NCBI RefSeq assembly: GCF_910596095.1
Contig: NC_056553.1
Span: 21,925,725 to 21,989,724, forward strand
DNA length: 64,000 bases
Direction: 5' to 3'
Source: Thunnus maccoyii
Lineage: Eukaryota; Chordata; Actinopteri; Scombriformes; Scombridae
The notes below the pieces were generated by a model. It was not told the DNA's origin and ran no database searches. It was given only the letters and a program-made list of their open reading frames with translations. The translations under genes were made by a program, and so were the position numbers. Below, piece by piece: positions 36,600-48,290 of this stretch; within the stretch, counting starts at the first letter, position 1; every line of letters starts with the position of its first letter.

Positions 36600-37589
36600 C
36601 TCTAGGTCATGTTTGCCGGCCTGAATTTTCGACCTGTACTGTTGTTTTCCTTGTGAGGACGGGCTGTGAGGTAGCGTACTATACCAGACCTTTTCTTCAT
36701 GTCATAACCCTCTTTGTCACCTCATTTCCTGTCTGCCTCAACTATCCAATAATAGCAAAAATGACATAAAAGTAACCTTTAAAAAATTGTGTAGTCCTTT
36801 AAAAAAAGCCAAAACTAGTATAAATTACTAAGACTGTAATATTTGTGACAGAATGAATGAAAGGTTGAAGACCTTTTTGGTTTTGCTTGAGAGAGCACAC
36901 ACTATAAATTTATCTAACTGGGATACATAGACTCCTGTTGTTTGCATGTATAAATGAGACAAACAGCTCTGTGTGTGTGCGTGTAAATGTGCATGTACAT
37001 CTCTAAAGAGTGTGAAGACAGAAGACAGCCATCTCTGTTAGAGCGTTACGACCCTCCTCACGCCTAAAGAAAAGGCAGAGTACAGCATTGTCAAGAGAGG
37101 TCATGACCCCAGTGCAAAAAAGACACAGTAGTGAATGTGCTACACTGTTAGCTGAAGCCCTACGAAGAGTGTGTGAGAGGCTGAAAGAGGAGGGATACGC
37201 TGGTGAGGAGAGAGAGAAAAGAGAGATGGAAGGCTGGGGAATATCTGTGGTCTCACTGAGCAGCATGCCAAACCTTGCTCCGGATACCAACCCGCCCAGG
37301 ATGCCATGTTTCTTCTCTCACTTTTCTTTTTTTTTTTTTTTCAGAACAAACAGACCTATGGAAAAACGGAATGTATTAATTAAAAATGTCCACAAGCAGG
37401 TGGGCGAGAGGGCAGCCAAAGTTCTTCAAATTTAAAAAACATGGATTAGAGGTCCCACTAATGAACTTAGTCCTCCGTGTCGTGTGGTTTCAACAATTGA
37501 AAAAATACAAGAGAGACATGAGAGTTCAAAGAAACAGGGAGGACCCACAGAATAAATACAGAACAATAATCATTTGACTATCTCCCACT
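36600..37589. other. Spacer, nothing recognised
   Basis: Unique sequence. The 115-codon frame near 37088-37435 runs through a poly-T tract and has no domain content. Confidence 0.5.
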
Positions 37590-38180
37590 GCTGTCACTGA
37601 GCTCGGCTCACGACATTTATTTCTAATGCTTTCCCAGCTGCAAATTGAAAATGACAACATTGATCCAGCATCATAAACTTGAAAGCGGGGACTCTGAATT
37701 GAGTTGAATTTTTCATAAAGTGTAATTGCTTCATATGTTTATCATTTCCTCTTGGAAAGTTATTATTCAGCAGGCTCAACAAAGCCTGGAAAAATAATGC
37801 CTTTTTTTTTTTCTCTTCCGTTAGCTATCGTCGTTTCTGTTGAAGCAGAGGAGGAGGGATGATGCCATTTTCTGTTTTGATTATTCAAAAGCTTTAGCGG
37901 TCTCCATGCGGCACAGCTCTTCTGTGACTGAGGCTCAGACATGTAATTAAGGGAGAGATCTGAGGAGTTGTGGTTAGCTCGGGGCATGGCCTCGGGACAA
38001 GGACGGCGCTGCATGGGATGGGCTCGAGGACAGAGACACATGCAGTGTTTTGGCAAAATTTTTATAAGGCATTTAGTATTGTGTTGTGTTCTGTCTTTAC
38101 AGCCTGATGAAGGCTTTTGACAAACCGCGTGGGTGTCAGCCATGCAGAATTAAAGGCTTCTCATGGCTTGGAATTTTATT
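37590..38180. promoter_or_regulatory. Candidate conserved noncoding block
   Basis: A long high-complexity segment with AAAGTGTAATTGCTTC, GTTATTATTCAGC, TTTTGATTATTCAAAAGC and GACATGTAATTAAGGG motifs. The minus-strand 126-codon frame over it has no recognisable content. It is the longest such block in the window. Confidence 0.3.
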
Positions 38181-38767
38181 TTTTATTTGCATTTGTTGAG
38201 GCCCTTAACTCCAAAGAACTCTTTGTTTGTTGAATGTGACTTTTTAAATTACTTTTCATTTATTGTTCATCAAACAAAGACACACTCCAGTTTTTTTGAG
38301 TCTGTTATTACTTTACCACGGCCATGAGATGCAGCTGAAAGCTCTGCAAGATATCTAGTTTGACTTTGAGTGAAGTTTTTCTCAAACTACAATTTACAAA
38401 CTCAACGTCTTCATAAGTTTCAAACGCAGTTAATAACACACTTTTAATGATTTGTTCATGTGATTCGTTCACACACAGTTGCGAGTATGTTAGGATTTAC
38501 ACATTAAAGGTTTTCTGAAGACCTAGAATTTTTAGGAATTACATTTCTATGTGCTGAGTAACATAATCCAATACACAATGAAAATGTGTGTGTAATGTAA
38601 TCTCTCTGAGTAGCAAGATTTTTTAACCACTTACTAGTATGTACGATTACCAAATTGTTGCAAAACACAATTAAGCGTTTGTGAACTCTATAACGACACT
38701 GGATTTGCTTCAGCATTGATATTAATCCCATCTATGCTCAAGATGTTGTTCAAACTAAGTAGCAAAC

Positions 38768-39700
38768 ATGGCAAAGAAAATGGTTCTGTCTCAAAAGCTA
38801 AGAGAGGAAATTATTTCATTACACCAAAAAGGAAATGGCTTCAGGAAGACTTCCAAGACACTTAAACTTCCAAAAGACACAGTTGGCTGCATCATACACA
38901 AGTTTAAAACTCATGGTACAGCAGCAAAACTTGCTGGGCATGGAAGAAAGAGCAACATTCCTCCAAGGGGAATAAGACATTTGAAAACAACAGCTGAGAA
39001 ATCCCCCTGTATTACTGCCAAAGACTTGCAGCAGGATCTGATGAAGGCAGGAACAAAAGCACAAAAAAAGTCAACTTGAATATTCAAGCAGAAATTTGGA
39101 TAGGCCTGTAGAGTTCTAGAAGACTGTTTTATGGAGTGATGAGACTAAACTGGAAGAGTTTGGACCCATGGATCAGCTGTAGGAGGGCAAGGCCTCTAAC
39201 AAGAAATACACCATCTCATGAGTCAAGTATGGAGTTAGGTCAGTCCTGCATTAGGTTGTATTCAGACCAAATCAGTCAGTGCAGCGTTCAGCCGCAGGGT
39301 TGAGCGGAGGTGTGTTGGAGTGTGGGCGTCTTTATTTGTGCTCTAGAACATAACTGCTGTGACACAATCAGAAAATAACATTTTATTGATCTGATTCACC
39401 GGCTGTCTCACTACCAGAATTCCCTCATAGAGTTGTTTTGCTGCTGTTGGAACTGGTAACCTTGACTGTGTGACTGGCATCATGGATTCTTTTAGCAGGC
39501 CATTTTGAAGGAGAATGTGACGCCCTCAGCTAGTAAATTGAAGCTTGGTAATCATTGGGCTTTCCAGAAAGACAATGATCCAAAGCATATGTCCAAGTCA
39601 ACCAAAGCTTTGCTCAGGAATCGTTCCTGGAATGTCCCTAAGTGGCCATCTCAGTCCCCGGATTTGAATCCCGCTGGAAACGTTTGGATTTAAACAAAGC
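38768..39700 (+). pseudogene. Tc1-like transposase remnant
   Basis: The first frame (38768-39079, 103 codons) keeps the start codon and paired-type helix-turn-helix region (KMVLSQKLREEIISLHQKG, then KDTVGCIIHKFKTHGTAAKL). After a frame break the DDE part continues: LWSDETK near 39130 (first Asp) and FQKDNDPKH near 39566 (second Asp), then PSQSPDLNP near 39648 (third acidic block). Stops, frameshifts and the insertion at about 39258-39430 inactivate it. Confidence 0.88.
39258..39430. mobile_element. Small insertion nested in the Tc1 copy
   Basis: The transposase sequence is continuous on either side (ending near TCAGTCCTGC and resuming near GTTGTTTTGCTGCTGTTGGA). About 170 bp of unrelated sequence starting near GTATTCAGACCAAATCAGTC lies between. 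Exact ends and target duplication are not resolved, so class is unknown. Confidence 0.5.
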
Positions 39701-40015
39701 AGCACAGAAAACAAAGAATATTTGTGGGCTGGAAGCTTTTTGCACGCAAGGAATGGGCTAAAATTCCAAAAGAGAAGTGTCAGAAGTTTGTGAGAAACTA
39801 CTGGAAACATTTATTGGAGCCATAAAGGTTAAAGGATGCTCCACAAAATATTGTCTTGGGTTGAATAAATTTGCTTATAGGCCTTTTTAGAGAATCTGTG
39901 ATTACTTACTATTAGTAAGTTCTCAAAATTAACTCAAATATATATTATTAAACTTTCTTTGACTATAGTATCTTGCATTGAGGTTGAGCTGGTTTAATAA
40001 TTTTGATTGCAACTG

Positions 40016-43000
40016 TATCATTAAATCAGTACAGCTATATTATACTGTTATGAATCATTCATTATGTAAATCAGTTAAAATGCTTCAGTAGTTATACCTA
40101 AAATATCCCAATATATGCTTACAACCACACTGAAATGTGTTCTAAACATTTAGTAAATGTTCCTATACTGCTTATATATACTTAATAGTGAGGTGTAAAG
40201 TAAAGTTACCAAGCAAATGAGGACATTTCTCCCCCAGTTGTGCAGTGAGAATAGATACAAATACAAAAAGAATATATTTGCTGTTAAATTGAATTATATG
40301 AACAAGTCCCTTTCATAGTGCACCACCCAGTGGCTAAATCTCCTCTGACTCTGGCAGTACTTATTAAGAGGGTGCTGAGTTCTTTGCAGTCACAAGAGAG
40401 CAGGTAAAGTCAAAGCCAGCACTGGTAGCACCACAGATCAGGAACAACCTCCTGATCCTCAGTCAGAGCCCATCCTGCTGTTCATTCCACCTCTTTGGGA
40501 AAGTATATTTTTCCTGCACAGACTTTAGAAAATCACACATTTTCAGTAAGCCCCACGGCACCAGCAGGGAGTATTAATTTATAACAGCAGGGTGGTGGAA
40601 AAGCGTCAGCGGTGTTTATACATTTCAGCTAAAGGAATAACATAAATCCTTAAGTAAACCTAATCTGTCGGTGATTGTAAACAGTCTGTCACAGTAATGG
40701 CCTCAGGAACAAATGAGGACCTCATGGCGGGGCCTCAAGTAAAAGCCCTCACACACTACCCCCCAGCTATCCCTCCCCATGTTGTATCTTACCTCTGTCC
40801 ATCTAAAGCCCAAACCCTTCATACCCAGCGCCTCCAGTGTCCCAGTATGCAGTGGGTGAGGACGGAACTGGAAGGAGCTTCCTGCCTTTTGCTCTAAACT
40901 CTTGGGGAGCTGAATATGAAAGAAGGGGGGGGGGGCACCACAAACTAACCCCCACTCTGTCTATCTCCACAGAGGGGGAGCGAGCAGAGGCCTGACACCA
41001 AAGCAGGCCAGGCCAGGATCTGTGTGCGAGATAAGACAGGCAACAGGAAGGAGACAACCCAGAACCCCGCACTCCCCGACGTGACAGAGCCACTATTCAT
41101 TTTTCAGGAAGAAAGAAAGAAAAACATCAACAATATCAGATGCAGCATAGGAAAGGGGAAAGGGGGATAAAAAGATTCGGCTAGTGGGCGACTTGACTTC
41201 ATTAAGAAACGTTCCTGTCTCTTCCCATGGAATTATTGACTAACTGGAGGTTGTTTTGAAAAGAGAAAAAAAAAATCCAGAAAATAACTCATTTGCCTGT
41301 AAAATGACCATGTCCTTAAATTTCCCTGTGCCTTAAAACTCTGAATTTGAGCATGTCAGTGAATAATCACTCAAAAAGTCGCTGCATAAACAGCTTCCAT
41401 TGATTTGTAGTTTAGCATTTTGTAAAAGTTTCCACAAATAAACACTGGGCTGTGGAGTCAGTGCCTCTGGGCTTCAGCCGATTCCACGGGATAAAGAAGC
41501 GCATTGGCGCCACTGCAACCCAAACACTTGTTGTTGTCACTACACACATAAATCACTCCTTTCTCTTCATCCGCACACAGAAGCTGTGAACAATAGCAGG
41601 TAAACAGAGATGACGGTGGAAGAAGAGGCTGTTAGCTCAGCGCTGTCCTCTCCCACACACATTCCTAACAGCCTGTGTGTCTAGTTAAGGTGCAGATAAA
41701 CGGCCGCGGCACCATATGTCAGCGCAAAGCAAACATGCTGGACAGACAAGAGCATGAGAGACAGAGCAATGATTAGGATCACACACATGCAAATGCAAAC
41801 AGTCACTACAGACATGTGCACTGACACACAGAAAGCCATACAGACACCCTCAAGAAAAGTCAAAGAGAACACAGAGAACTGAAATTTTGTACCCTACATA
41901 CTGCTGCACTTTTCATGTTCTCTTTTTCATAAAAAACATGATTTTTTTTAACTCCTCTAGGCCAATAAAAGAGTCTTTGCCTTGCAAACTGATATGAGCA
42001 AAAGGGAATGTGAGTTGGCCCGCAGGACAAAGTGGAAGGTTACAACAGTGAGTCATCCACAACATTTTAAAAGAATATTCAACTAAGAATCAGTCTTTTG
42101 AGTATCAGATTCAGATGCTGACCCCCCTGTCCGGATGGCAGCTGCTGTCAGTTTGGTTCCACAGGTTTCAAAATGTATTAAACTTCTCAGCACAATCCTT
42201 GATCAGTAGGTTCAGCATGTATTTGATAATCTAAAGATATTCTGGTGGAGTACTCTGTCAGTTTCTAACTTTGAGAATGCACGTACATTGAAGTGATGAC
42301 CACTTCAGCTCTTCCTCAACTTACCCTACTTTTTTCCCAAAAAAGTTTAAACAGAATGCAATATTGGTATATTTAATTACTATGTTTTGAAAAATGAGGC
42401 TACATTTGCAATTTTATATGGAAAAATGGAGATTCAGACTTTTTATTTTAGATGAGATGTTGTATTTGAAGGAAAAGTTGGTTGAAAGGTTGTATTTATG
42501 TATATTTATATTTTTCTTATAAACCTTTTCTATCTACAGGAAATATTATAATCCATAAAACTATTTTAAAAGATGTTTTGAATCGATGGATAATATATAA
42601 AGAACCTGGAATCAACTTGAGATACCATTCTGATGAGGGTAAGATGGCCAAAAATGTTTGAGGAGTAAAGCATGTTATGTTGGAGAAGACCTAATTATCC
42701 AGTTCTGATATTATGACAAAAAAAAAAAAAACAGACTTGAGTTGCCCAAAAAACACACCCAGTGAAATGCCCATAAGCAACAACCTTTGAAGTCATGCTT
42801 GGCCTGCGTGTACTGTCAGGGTGGTGGCCTCTGGCTTAGAGAATCAGCGGTTTGTCTGGCCCTCACACAGGGAACAGAGGATGGCAGGAGGGCACACAGA
42901 GAGGCATAGTTGGGAGGAGGAGGAGGAGGTTTGGATTGACAGCAGCGGGTTGCCCTGAGAACAATGTGGGCTCCATAAGTGTTTGGTTCCCTGCTTCATG

Positions 43001-44344
43001 TGAACGCTTGCTGTCTGAAAAGAATGAAAAGGCACCACCTTGCTGTGAGGTCAAGGGTCAGTGTAGCGCTGAATGCTCATTTATCTCAGACAAGGAGATG
43101 GTGAGGGTAAAAACCTCTTGCTTATGGTCAAGTAATGATTCATGTCAGAGATCATCTTCCGGTTGCACCAGCACTTCACAAGTTCAAACTTAGCCTAAGG
43201 TTAGGTATTATTAACTTAGCCCTAGGTATTATGGAAGTGTTAACTAAGTGCAAATTTATGCATCACTAAATTAAAACGGACTGCACCACTATCACTAGTT
43301 CTTATATAGAGAATAGCTGTTACTAAATACAATATCAAGTAACTCCCACTAACTGCCAGGTGTAACTAGCTAACAGAACTAATATTGACAAAACTAACAT
43401 CAGCTTGCTAATATACAGCTCGTTAAAGAGTGGAGAGTAAAAGAGGTCAAATGGAATATGGTCAACACATTCGACCCAAAACTTGATAAAAATGCTTTTT
43501 AATAATTATTGAGATTTTGAAAAATGACATACCTCAACTTGCAATATGCTATGCCAATAACAGTATACTAAATTAGTAAATAGCGTTGGTTAGTTTTGCA
43601 TAATCAGACATTTTTCAGTCATTCTAAACTGATTTAATATTACTAACTGACATTTCTCTGTGTATGCATATATAAATAAAACAAAGTTATATCTATAGAT
43701 TGGTACAGTGGTAGTGCACTTGAACGTGTCCCACTTTTCCACAACAGTTTGACTGCAGTGAAAGCAAAGCAGTGAAGTCACCATCTGTCATCTCTAACTT
43801 TCTCTATGATCACTCATTTTAAATGACTATATGGCTGATCACACAGCTATTATCATTAGCCTGCTTGTTACGTCATAGCTTGTGATGTTACTGTTAATGC
43901 TTGCGTTTGATAGGATTGGGGATACAAATATTTCTAAGCAACTGATTTAGACATTAATCAAGTCAAGTCAAGTCTTTACAACCCAAGACATTTCAAGTCC
44001 CTCTCCGCTCACAAATTTTTACTTCTTCTTCCTTCAGTTGGTTATTTGAGCTTCACTGTGCAGAATGATGTATGTGCAGAGTTTGACACATGTAGTTTTC
44101 ACATTTATCTGCTGAAGGGGGGAAATTTCTCTGTGCTCAATGAAAATCTGAGTTTAAGGAGTGGGCCTATGCTCATGATTTGTGACATCACAACTAGTTT
44201 GGAGCCAATCGTGGTCAAGTATGCAATTTATAAAAGTGTGATATGGAAACATGAAGCCTGCAGTGCACATACACAAAAATTGACTTTTCAGTAGGAAACA
44301 TCTTTTATATGGAGTTATTATTATAACAAAGGTTCAGGAACAAG
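40016..44344. other. Spacer, no gene seen
   Basis: Includes an 11-G run at 40925-40935, a higher-complexity block at 41390-41560 that could be a conserved noncoding element, and an A run at 42718-42731. No coding exon is supported. Confidence 0.5.
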
Positions 44345-44411
44345 ACCACGTCCCTCTCTCTCACTAAATTCAATCACCTGCGCCTCACTCATTCAATCAT
44401 TCGTGCATACC

Positions 44412-44419
44412 TATATAAG
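44412..44419 (+). promoter_or_regulatory. TATA-type box of the C-rich element
   Basis: TATATAAG lies about 100 bp before the first ATG and about 25 bp before a pyrimidine-rich stretch suitable for initiation. It is consistent with a Pol II promoter inside the element. Confidence 0.4.
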
Positions 44420-45238
44420 CGTGTCTAACCCCTTTCTCTCCCGTTCGTCTCAGTTCTCACGCGACCTACGACACACTTGCATCACAAACACTTACCTCTC
44501 GCCCGTGCTCCGTGATCCATGTTCCTCGGCAACATACCGCCCACGACTAGATCCAGCAGTACCAACGTGATATCTCCTTCACCACCACATCCACATCCAG
44601 ACGCCGCGCTTCTGATCAGCTGGGATCCAGACGCTCCACAAGCATCCACGCAACCGCCCACTCCAACGCGGCTCTTTTTCAAGCAATTAACATCTTCAAC
44701 TGGATGTTTGCTCACCTCCGGCGAGCTCTCAAGGAGACGGTCGTCCCACTCCTACGAAACGATGATAAAGACAAACTTTCCAACTCTATGCAGACTCTAC
44801 TTCCATCAACTCTCTCGCCGGCAGCTCAAATCCTCCCGCTCTTTCGGGTTCACTGTCCGCCGCCGGGTCGACGCACACCGATGACGTCACAACGCCGCCT
44901 ACTACAACAAAGCCCAGACTTCTTCAGCCCCGGCTGAATGCCAGGCTGAGCTCCAGATACAAATCCCGTTTCGCCGAACCGACAACAAAGCCAGCGTCTT
45001 CCTGCTCCTCTCTGCCTCCACCCCCACCACCGCTCCGGATGGCTGCTCACTTCCGAGTTACCCGCCCAGCGCCACCCGTATGCCGCACGTCGATGACGTC
45101 ACGACACAGCCAACTGCTTCAGCCCTGTCGCAGGGCCAGGTTGTATTTCCCCATATGCCTGCTCCCTACGTCTTAATTTGCGTCGTGTTTTTGTTTCATC
45201 CCTGCGTCTATAAGCCGCACATCTTACCACTTCACACG

Positions 45239-45320
45239 CATCCCTTCATCCCTCACCCCTCATCCCTTCATCCCTCACCCCTCAACCTTCATGCCTTCAT
45301 CCCTCACCCCTCAACCTTCA
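45239..45320 (+). repeat. Short C-rich minisatellite
   Basis: Imperfect tandem copies of CATCCCTTCATCCCTCACCC and CCTCAACCTTCATGCCTTC, with a period of about 20-30 bp, lie inside the C-rich element. Confidence 0.8.
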
Positions 45321-45396
45321 TATTATTTCTTTACAGCACCCCTTTTCGCTTCCTCCTGCCACAGCTACTATAGCTCCCTCGACTCGCCTGCTTCTT

Positions 45397-45615
45397 TTCA
45401 TTCATTCAACCTTTATTTACATCTCGAGGTATCATTGAGGGCATTCCCTCATTTTCAGTGACATTGACTGACTATCAACTACTTTACCACAGTGAACAAT
45501 TTTCATTGCAATCGCTTCATATCGATTCATTGCTTCAGGGAGCCTGGTTTTCCTCATCATTAGTTGATACGTAAGGAAGCCATGGAGCTCCCTCCTTTCT
45601 AACCCCCTCCATCTT
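45397..45615 (+). repeat. Possible inserted repeat inside the C-rich element
   Basis: Begins TTCATTCAACCTTTATTTAC with an AACCTTTATTTA motif seen at the 3' ends of several vertebrate SINE and LINE families. The composition switches to AT-rich here and back to C-rich after 45615. Boundaries are approximate. Confidence 0.4.
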
Positions 45616-46384
45616 GTATTTGTTTTCATTTTCGTCTCATCCCTGTGTCCGCAGGCTGCACAATCAACCCCTGCACATACATCCCCTCATCCCGGCATCC
45701 TTTCCTCTTCCCTTCCTTCAGCTGCAGTTACTTCAGCGCTTTCGGCTCCACCCGTCCCTGCAGCTCCTCTCTTTCTTCCCATAGCCACTACTGGTCCTTC
45801 TGTTACCTCAGCCACAGTCGCACCGAGCCACGGTGCTCCCTCTACTGGACCCACTCCATTTCCTCCTGTTCTATCCCAACCTGTCTCCCCACATTGACAA
45901 AGTCAGTCCACATTCCTAACCGTACTCTGGCCAATTCTTCCGTACTGGAGCCGCTTCAACCGCTTCCAAATAAGAAATCCCAGACCACCTGTTAAAATTA
46001 AATAAATAAAATTCTTGACCGCTAGTCTTCCCAAGATTCCATACCTACCTCAGTGACATTCAAAGAGCCCGTTCTCACTTAGTCCAATGAAGTTAATTTT
46101 GGGGGATGACGAAGCAGAAAGCTCATCGAGACATGTCCCCCACCGTGAGTCTCGACCCCCGGGTTCCTAGACGCTCAAGCCTCTTTGTGATTCCATTTGG
46201 TCCCCGGTCATCCCCATGCCATCGACCCCCTTCATCCCTCTCCTCGACCCCCATCCAGCCCACCATACACTATCCTCATCCAATCCTGAACCCTCTCGAC
46301 AATCCAAATAAAACTACTTTTTATACCATTCAAATGGTGTGGTCTTTGTTAGTGAACCAGCAGTTAATCTTTTGAACTGAACAA

Positions 46385-46545
46385 TATTCATAGATTCTGG
46401 ATTTTTCAGTGAGGAAGGAGATGTCATTTTAAGGATTTTAACAAGGCAATTCAACTTTTTTGTGGAAAAACCACATCAGACAATTTATTACTCTGAGCAG
46501 AGGATTTTTTTTATCTCTTAAAACATGACTGAAGGGGATCTTTAA
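46385..46545 (+). repeat. Dispersed repeat family F, copy 2
   Basis: ATTCATAGATTCTGGATTTT, GAGATGTCATTTTAAGGATT, AACTTTTTTGTGGAAAAACC and GAAGGGGATCTTTAAG match 18353-18510 in order and orientation. Confidence 0.72.
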
Positions 46546-47929
46546 GTTTTAATGATGTGACCCAGTTTAGTAAATCACTAGTTTACAAAGAACTTTACTC
46601 AAAAACCTTGGATTTAAGAATAGCTGTTGCAACCCAGACCAGATACTGACATCCATCAGAATGAGAATATCAGCTGTTTAGGTCCTTAGAATGCACTGAA
46701 ATCATGTTATGCAAAGTAACCAGATTAAAAGTGGGTAATTTTTCTTCTAAAATGTAGTCATTACAATGACACCTCATCTTAATACAGAGCCATTTGTGTT
46801 GCTGGCATATTTCATCATTTCCAGTCCTATGAGAGGGATGTGAGGGATTTTGCTGCTGATTTTGAAATAAACCAAACTCACAAACTCACTGCCAGAGCCA
46901 AATAAAAGTGAAAAGCAAATCAGAGAGACTATTGTTGGTGACAGGGATTTTATTCTGCTAGTATCACAGGCTGTTATCACCGCCAAAACACACAGAGAAA
47001 ACACTACAGGTGTTGTGTGTAGGCTAGTGACTGTTTAATGAGCTGTAACATGTATGGTGTGTTTAGACTCCAATTCAATCCTCCCTAATACTCCTTCTCC
47101 ATTCCCCAAGCCTGGCCGCCATAGAAGATAAATCTCCTCAGGAGCCACAGAATATGCTTCCTTGTTGTTAATTGAGATTTAGTGCTTATATTAACAACAT
47201 TCACTGGGCAGTGTTTGAAAGCTTAGATGCGTGCCAAGTCCTCTGGAATAAGGATTAGAGTTAAAGAGACAGTAAAATAACTATGGCATGTGCTGTTAAC
47301 TCCAACCTAGATCTCTCATTTCACCTGTATTTACAGAGACAAGACTTGCACTCCGCTTCATATAGTGGAGAATAAATAGTGAGTTAGCTTGCTGGCTCTG
47401 TAGATTGTCATGGGAGTGGAAAAGTAGAGGGGGTTGGGGAACTGTGAGGTTTGAATTTCAGAGAGGGACGCAAAGGAAGTCATAAAGCTAACTATCTTTA
47501 ATATGAGACAGTGGATGATTAAAGCTAAATAAACAATGTTATCCAGCACAGGGAACTTAAAGTTGATGTTTGACTGGATGTCTGGCCAAGTAATGGCATG
47601 AATCACATCCTCTGGTTGGCCCAAAATTCCAGTGAATGGTGATTTTTTTTTGCATACTTGCATTTGGTAATTAATTGTGGTTGAACTTGCAATAACACAA
47701 TCTTGCTTCAAGCTGCATTAATTTAATTTTTTGGGCACTTGGGGGCATTGGAATAAGCTGAATGCATAACATCTGATATGACCTTATGCAGTTGTTATGG
47801 CTATCTTTAGCAAACAGTTGCTTATTTACACATCCAGCAGACAACATGGCAACATTAAGCATTCATTTGGAGTTGTTTTTATGGCAACCTGGCACATGTA
47901 AGTACAACAGAAGTTGACCCTCATCTGAG
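46546..47929. other. Spacer, no gene seen
   Basis: Unique AT-rich sequence. Frames up to 117 codons on the minus strand lack recognisable content. Confidence 0.5.
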
Positions 47930-48290
47930 CTCTGTTTTGGTCTTCATCAAATGTTGGCTCTTTAGCTGCTAAATAATCCACTGTGTTCACTAGCTAGATG
48001 CTAACTTTGTCTGTCTGCCTGGCCAGGTAATGTACAGTGGGTTAATTAGAGATTTTTTTTTACCTAAAAGAGCTCCCTTCTGGAAACAAGATTAATAAGA
48101 GCAGAGTTGTCCAGAAAACCAAAAAAAAAAAAAGAGTTAAAAGAGGCTAAAAAGCTTGGGACAGCTGAGGGAACCCGCAGACTTCGTAACAATTCTTATC
48201 AAGCAACATCTTTCACATAAGACAGGGTCCGTTGAGCCATTATTAATGTAAAAAATATTGATTATTGCAGCTTTAAAGCCACTATGTGCA
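47930..48290 (-). repeat. Dispersed repeat family E, minus-strand copy
   Basis: The reverse complement carries TTAAAGCTGCAATAATCAAT, GCTTTTTAGCCTCTTTTAAC, TTGTTTCCAG and AGCTCTTTTAGGTAAA, matching the outer parts of 18230-18770. Confidence 0.68.

Larger units (their letters stand above)
38610..40015 (+). mobile_element. Tc1-like DNA transposon, second family, decayed
   Basis: The right end reads GGTTTAATAATTTTGATTGC then AACTG, and is followed by TA at 40016-40017. Its reverse complement begins CAGTTGCAATCAAAATTATT, a Tc1-type end. The left end is worn: GAGTAGCAAGATTTTTTAACC near 38610 is the best match. Transposase pieces lie on the plus strand between them. The ends differ from those of the element at 3191-4623, so this is a different Tc1 lineage. 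Confidence 0.78.
44345..46335 (+). mobile_element. Unclassified retroelement-like block, C-rich on the plus strand
   Basis: It differs sharply in composition from its flanks, being C-rich and CpG-rich. It opens with a TATA-type box (TATATAAG, 44412-44419) and closes with CCAAATAAAACTACTTTTTA and TGGTGTGGTCTTTGTTAGTG near 46303-46352, the look of a retroelement polyadenylation and termination end. A frame without an ATG, about 44549-44937, reads through a helical-looking segment (ALFQAINIFNWMFAHLRRAL, then ETVVPLLRNDDKDKLSNSMQ) that could be a gag-type remnant. I could not recognise RT or integrase. DIRS/Ngaro-like or LTR origin is a guess. A host noncoding RNA gene is an alternative. Confidence 0.4.

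Noticed and set aside
44519-45050. A host protein gene in the CpG-rich block
   Set aside because: The frames are short and shift register, and the block is bounded like a mobile element with internal repeats. It is kept only as a possible gag-like remnant.
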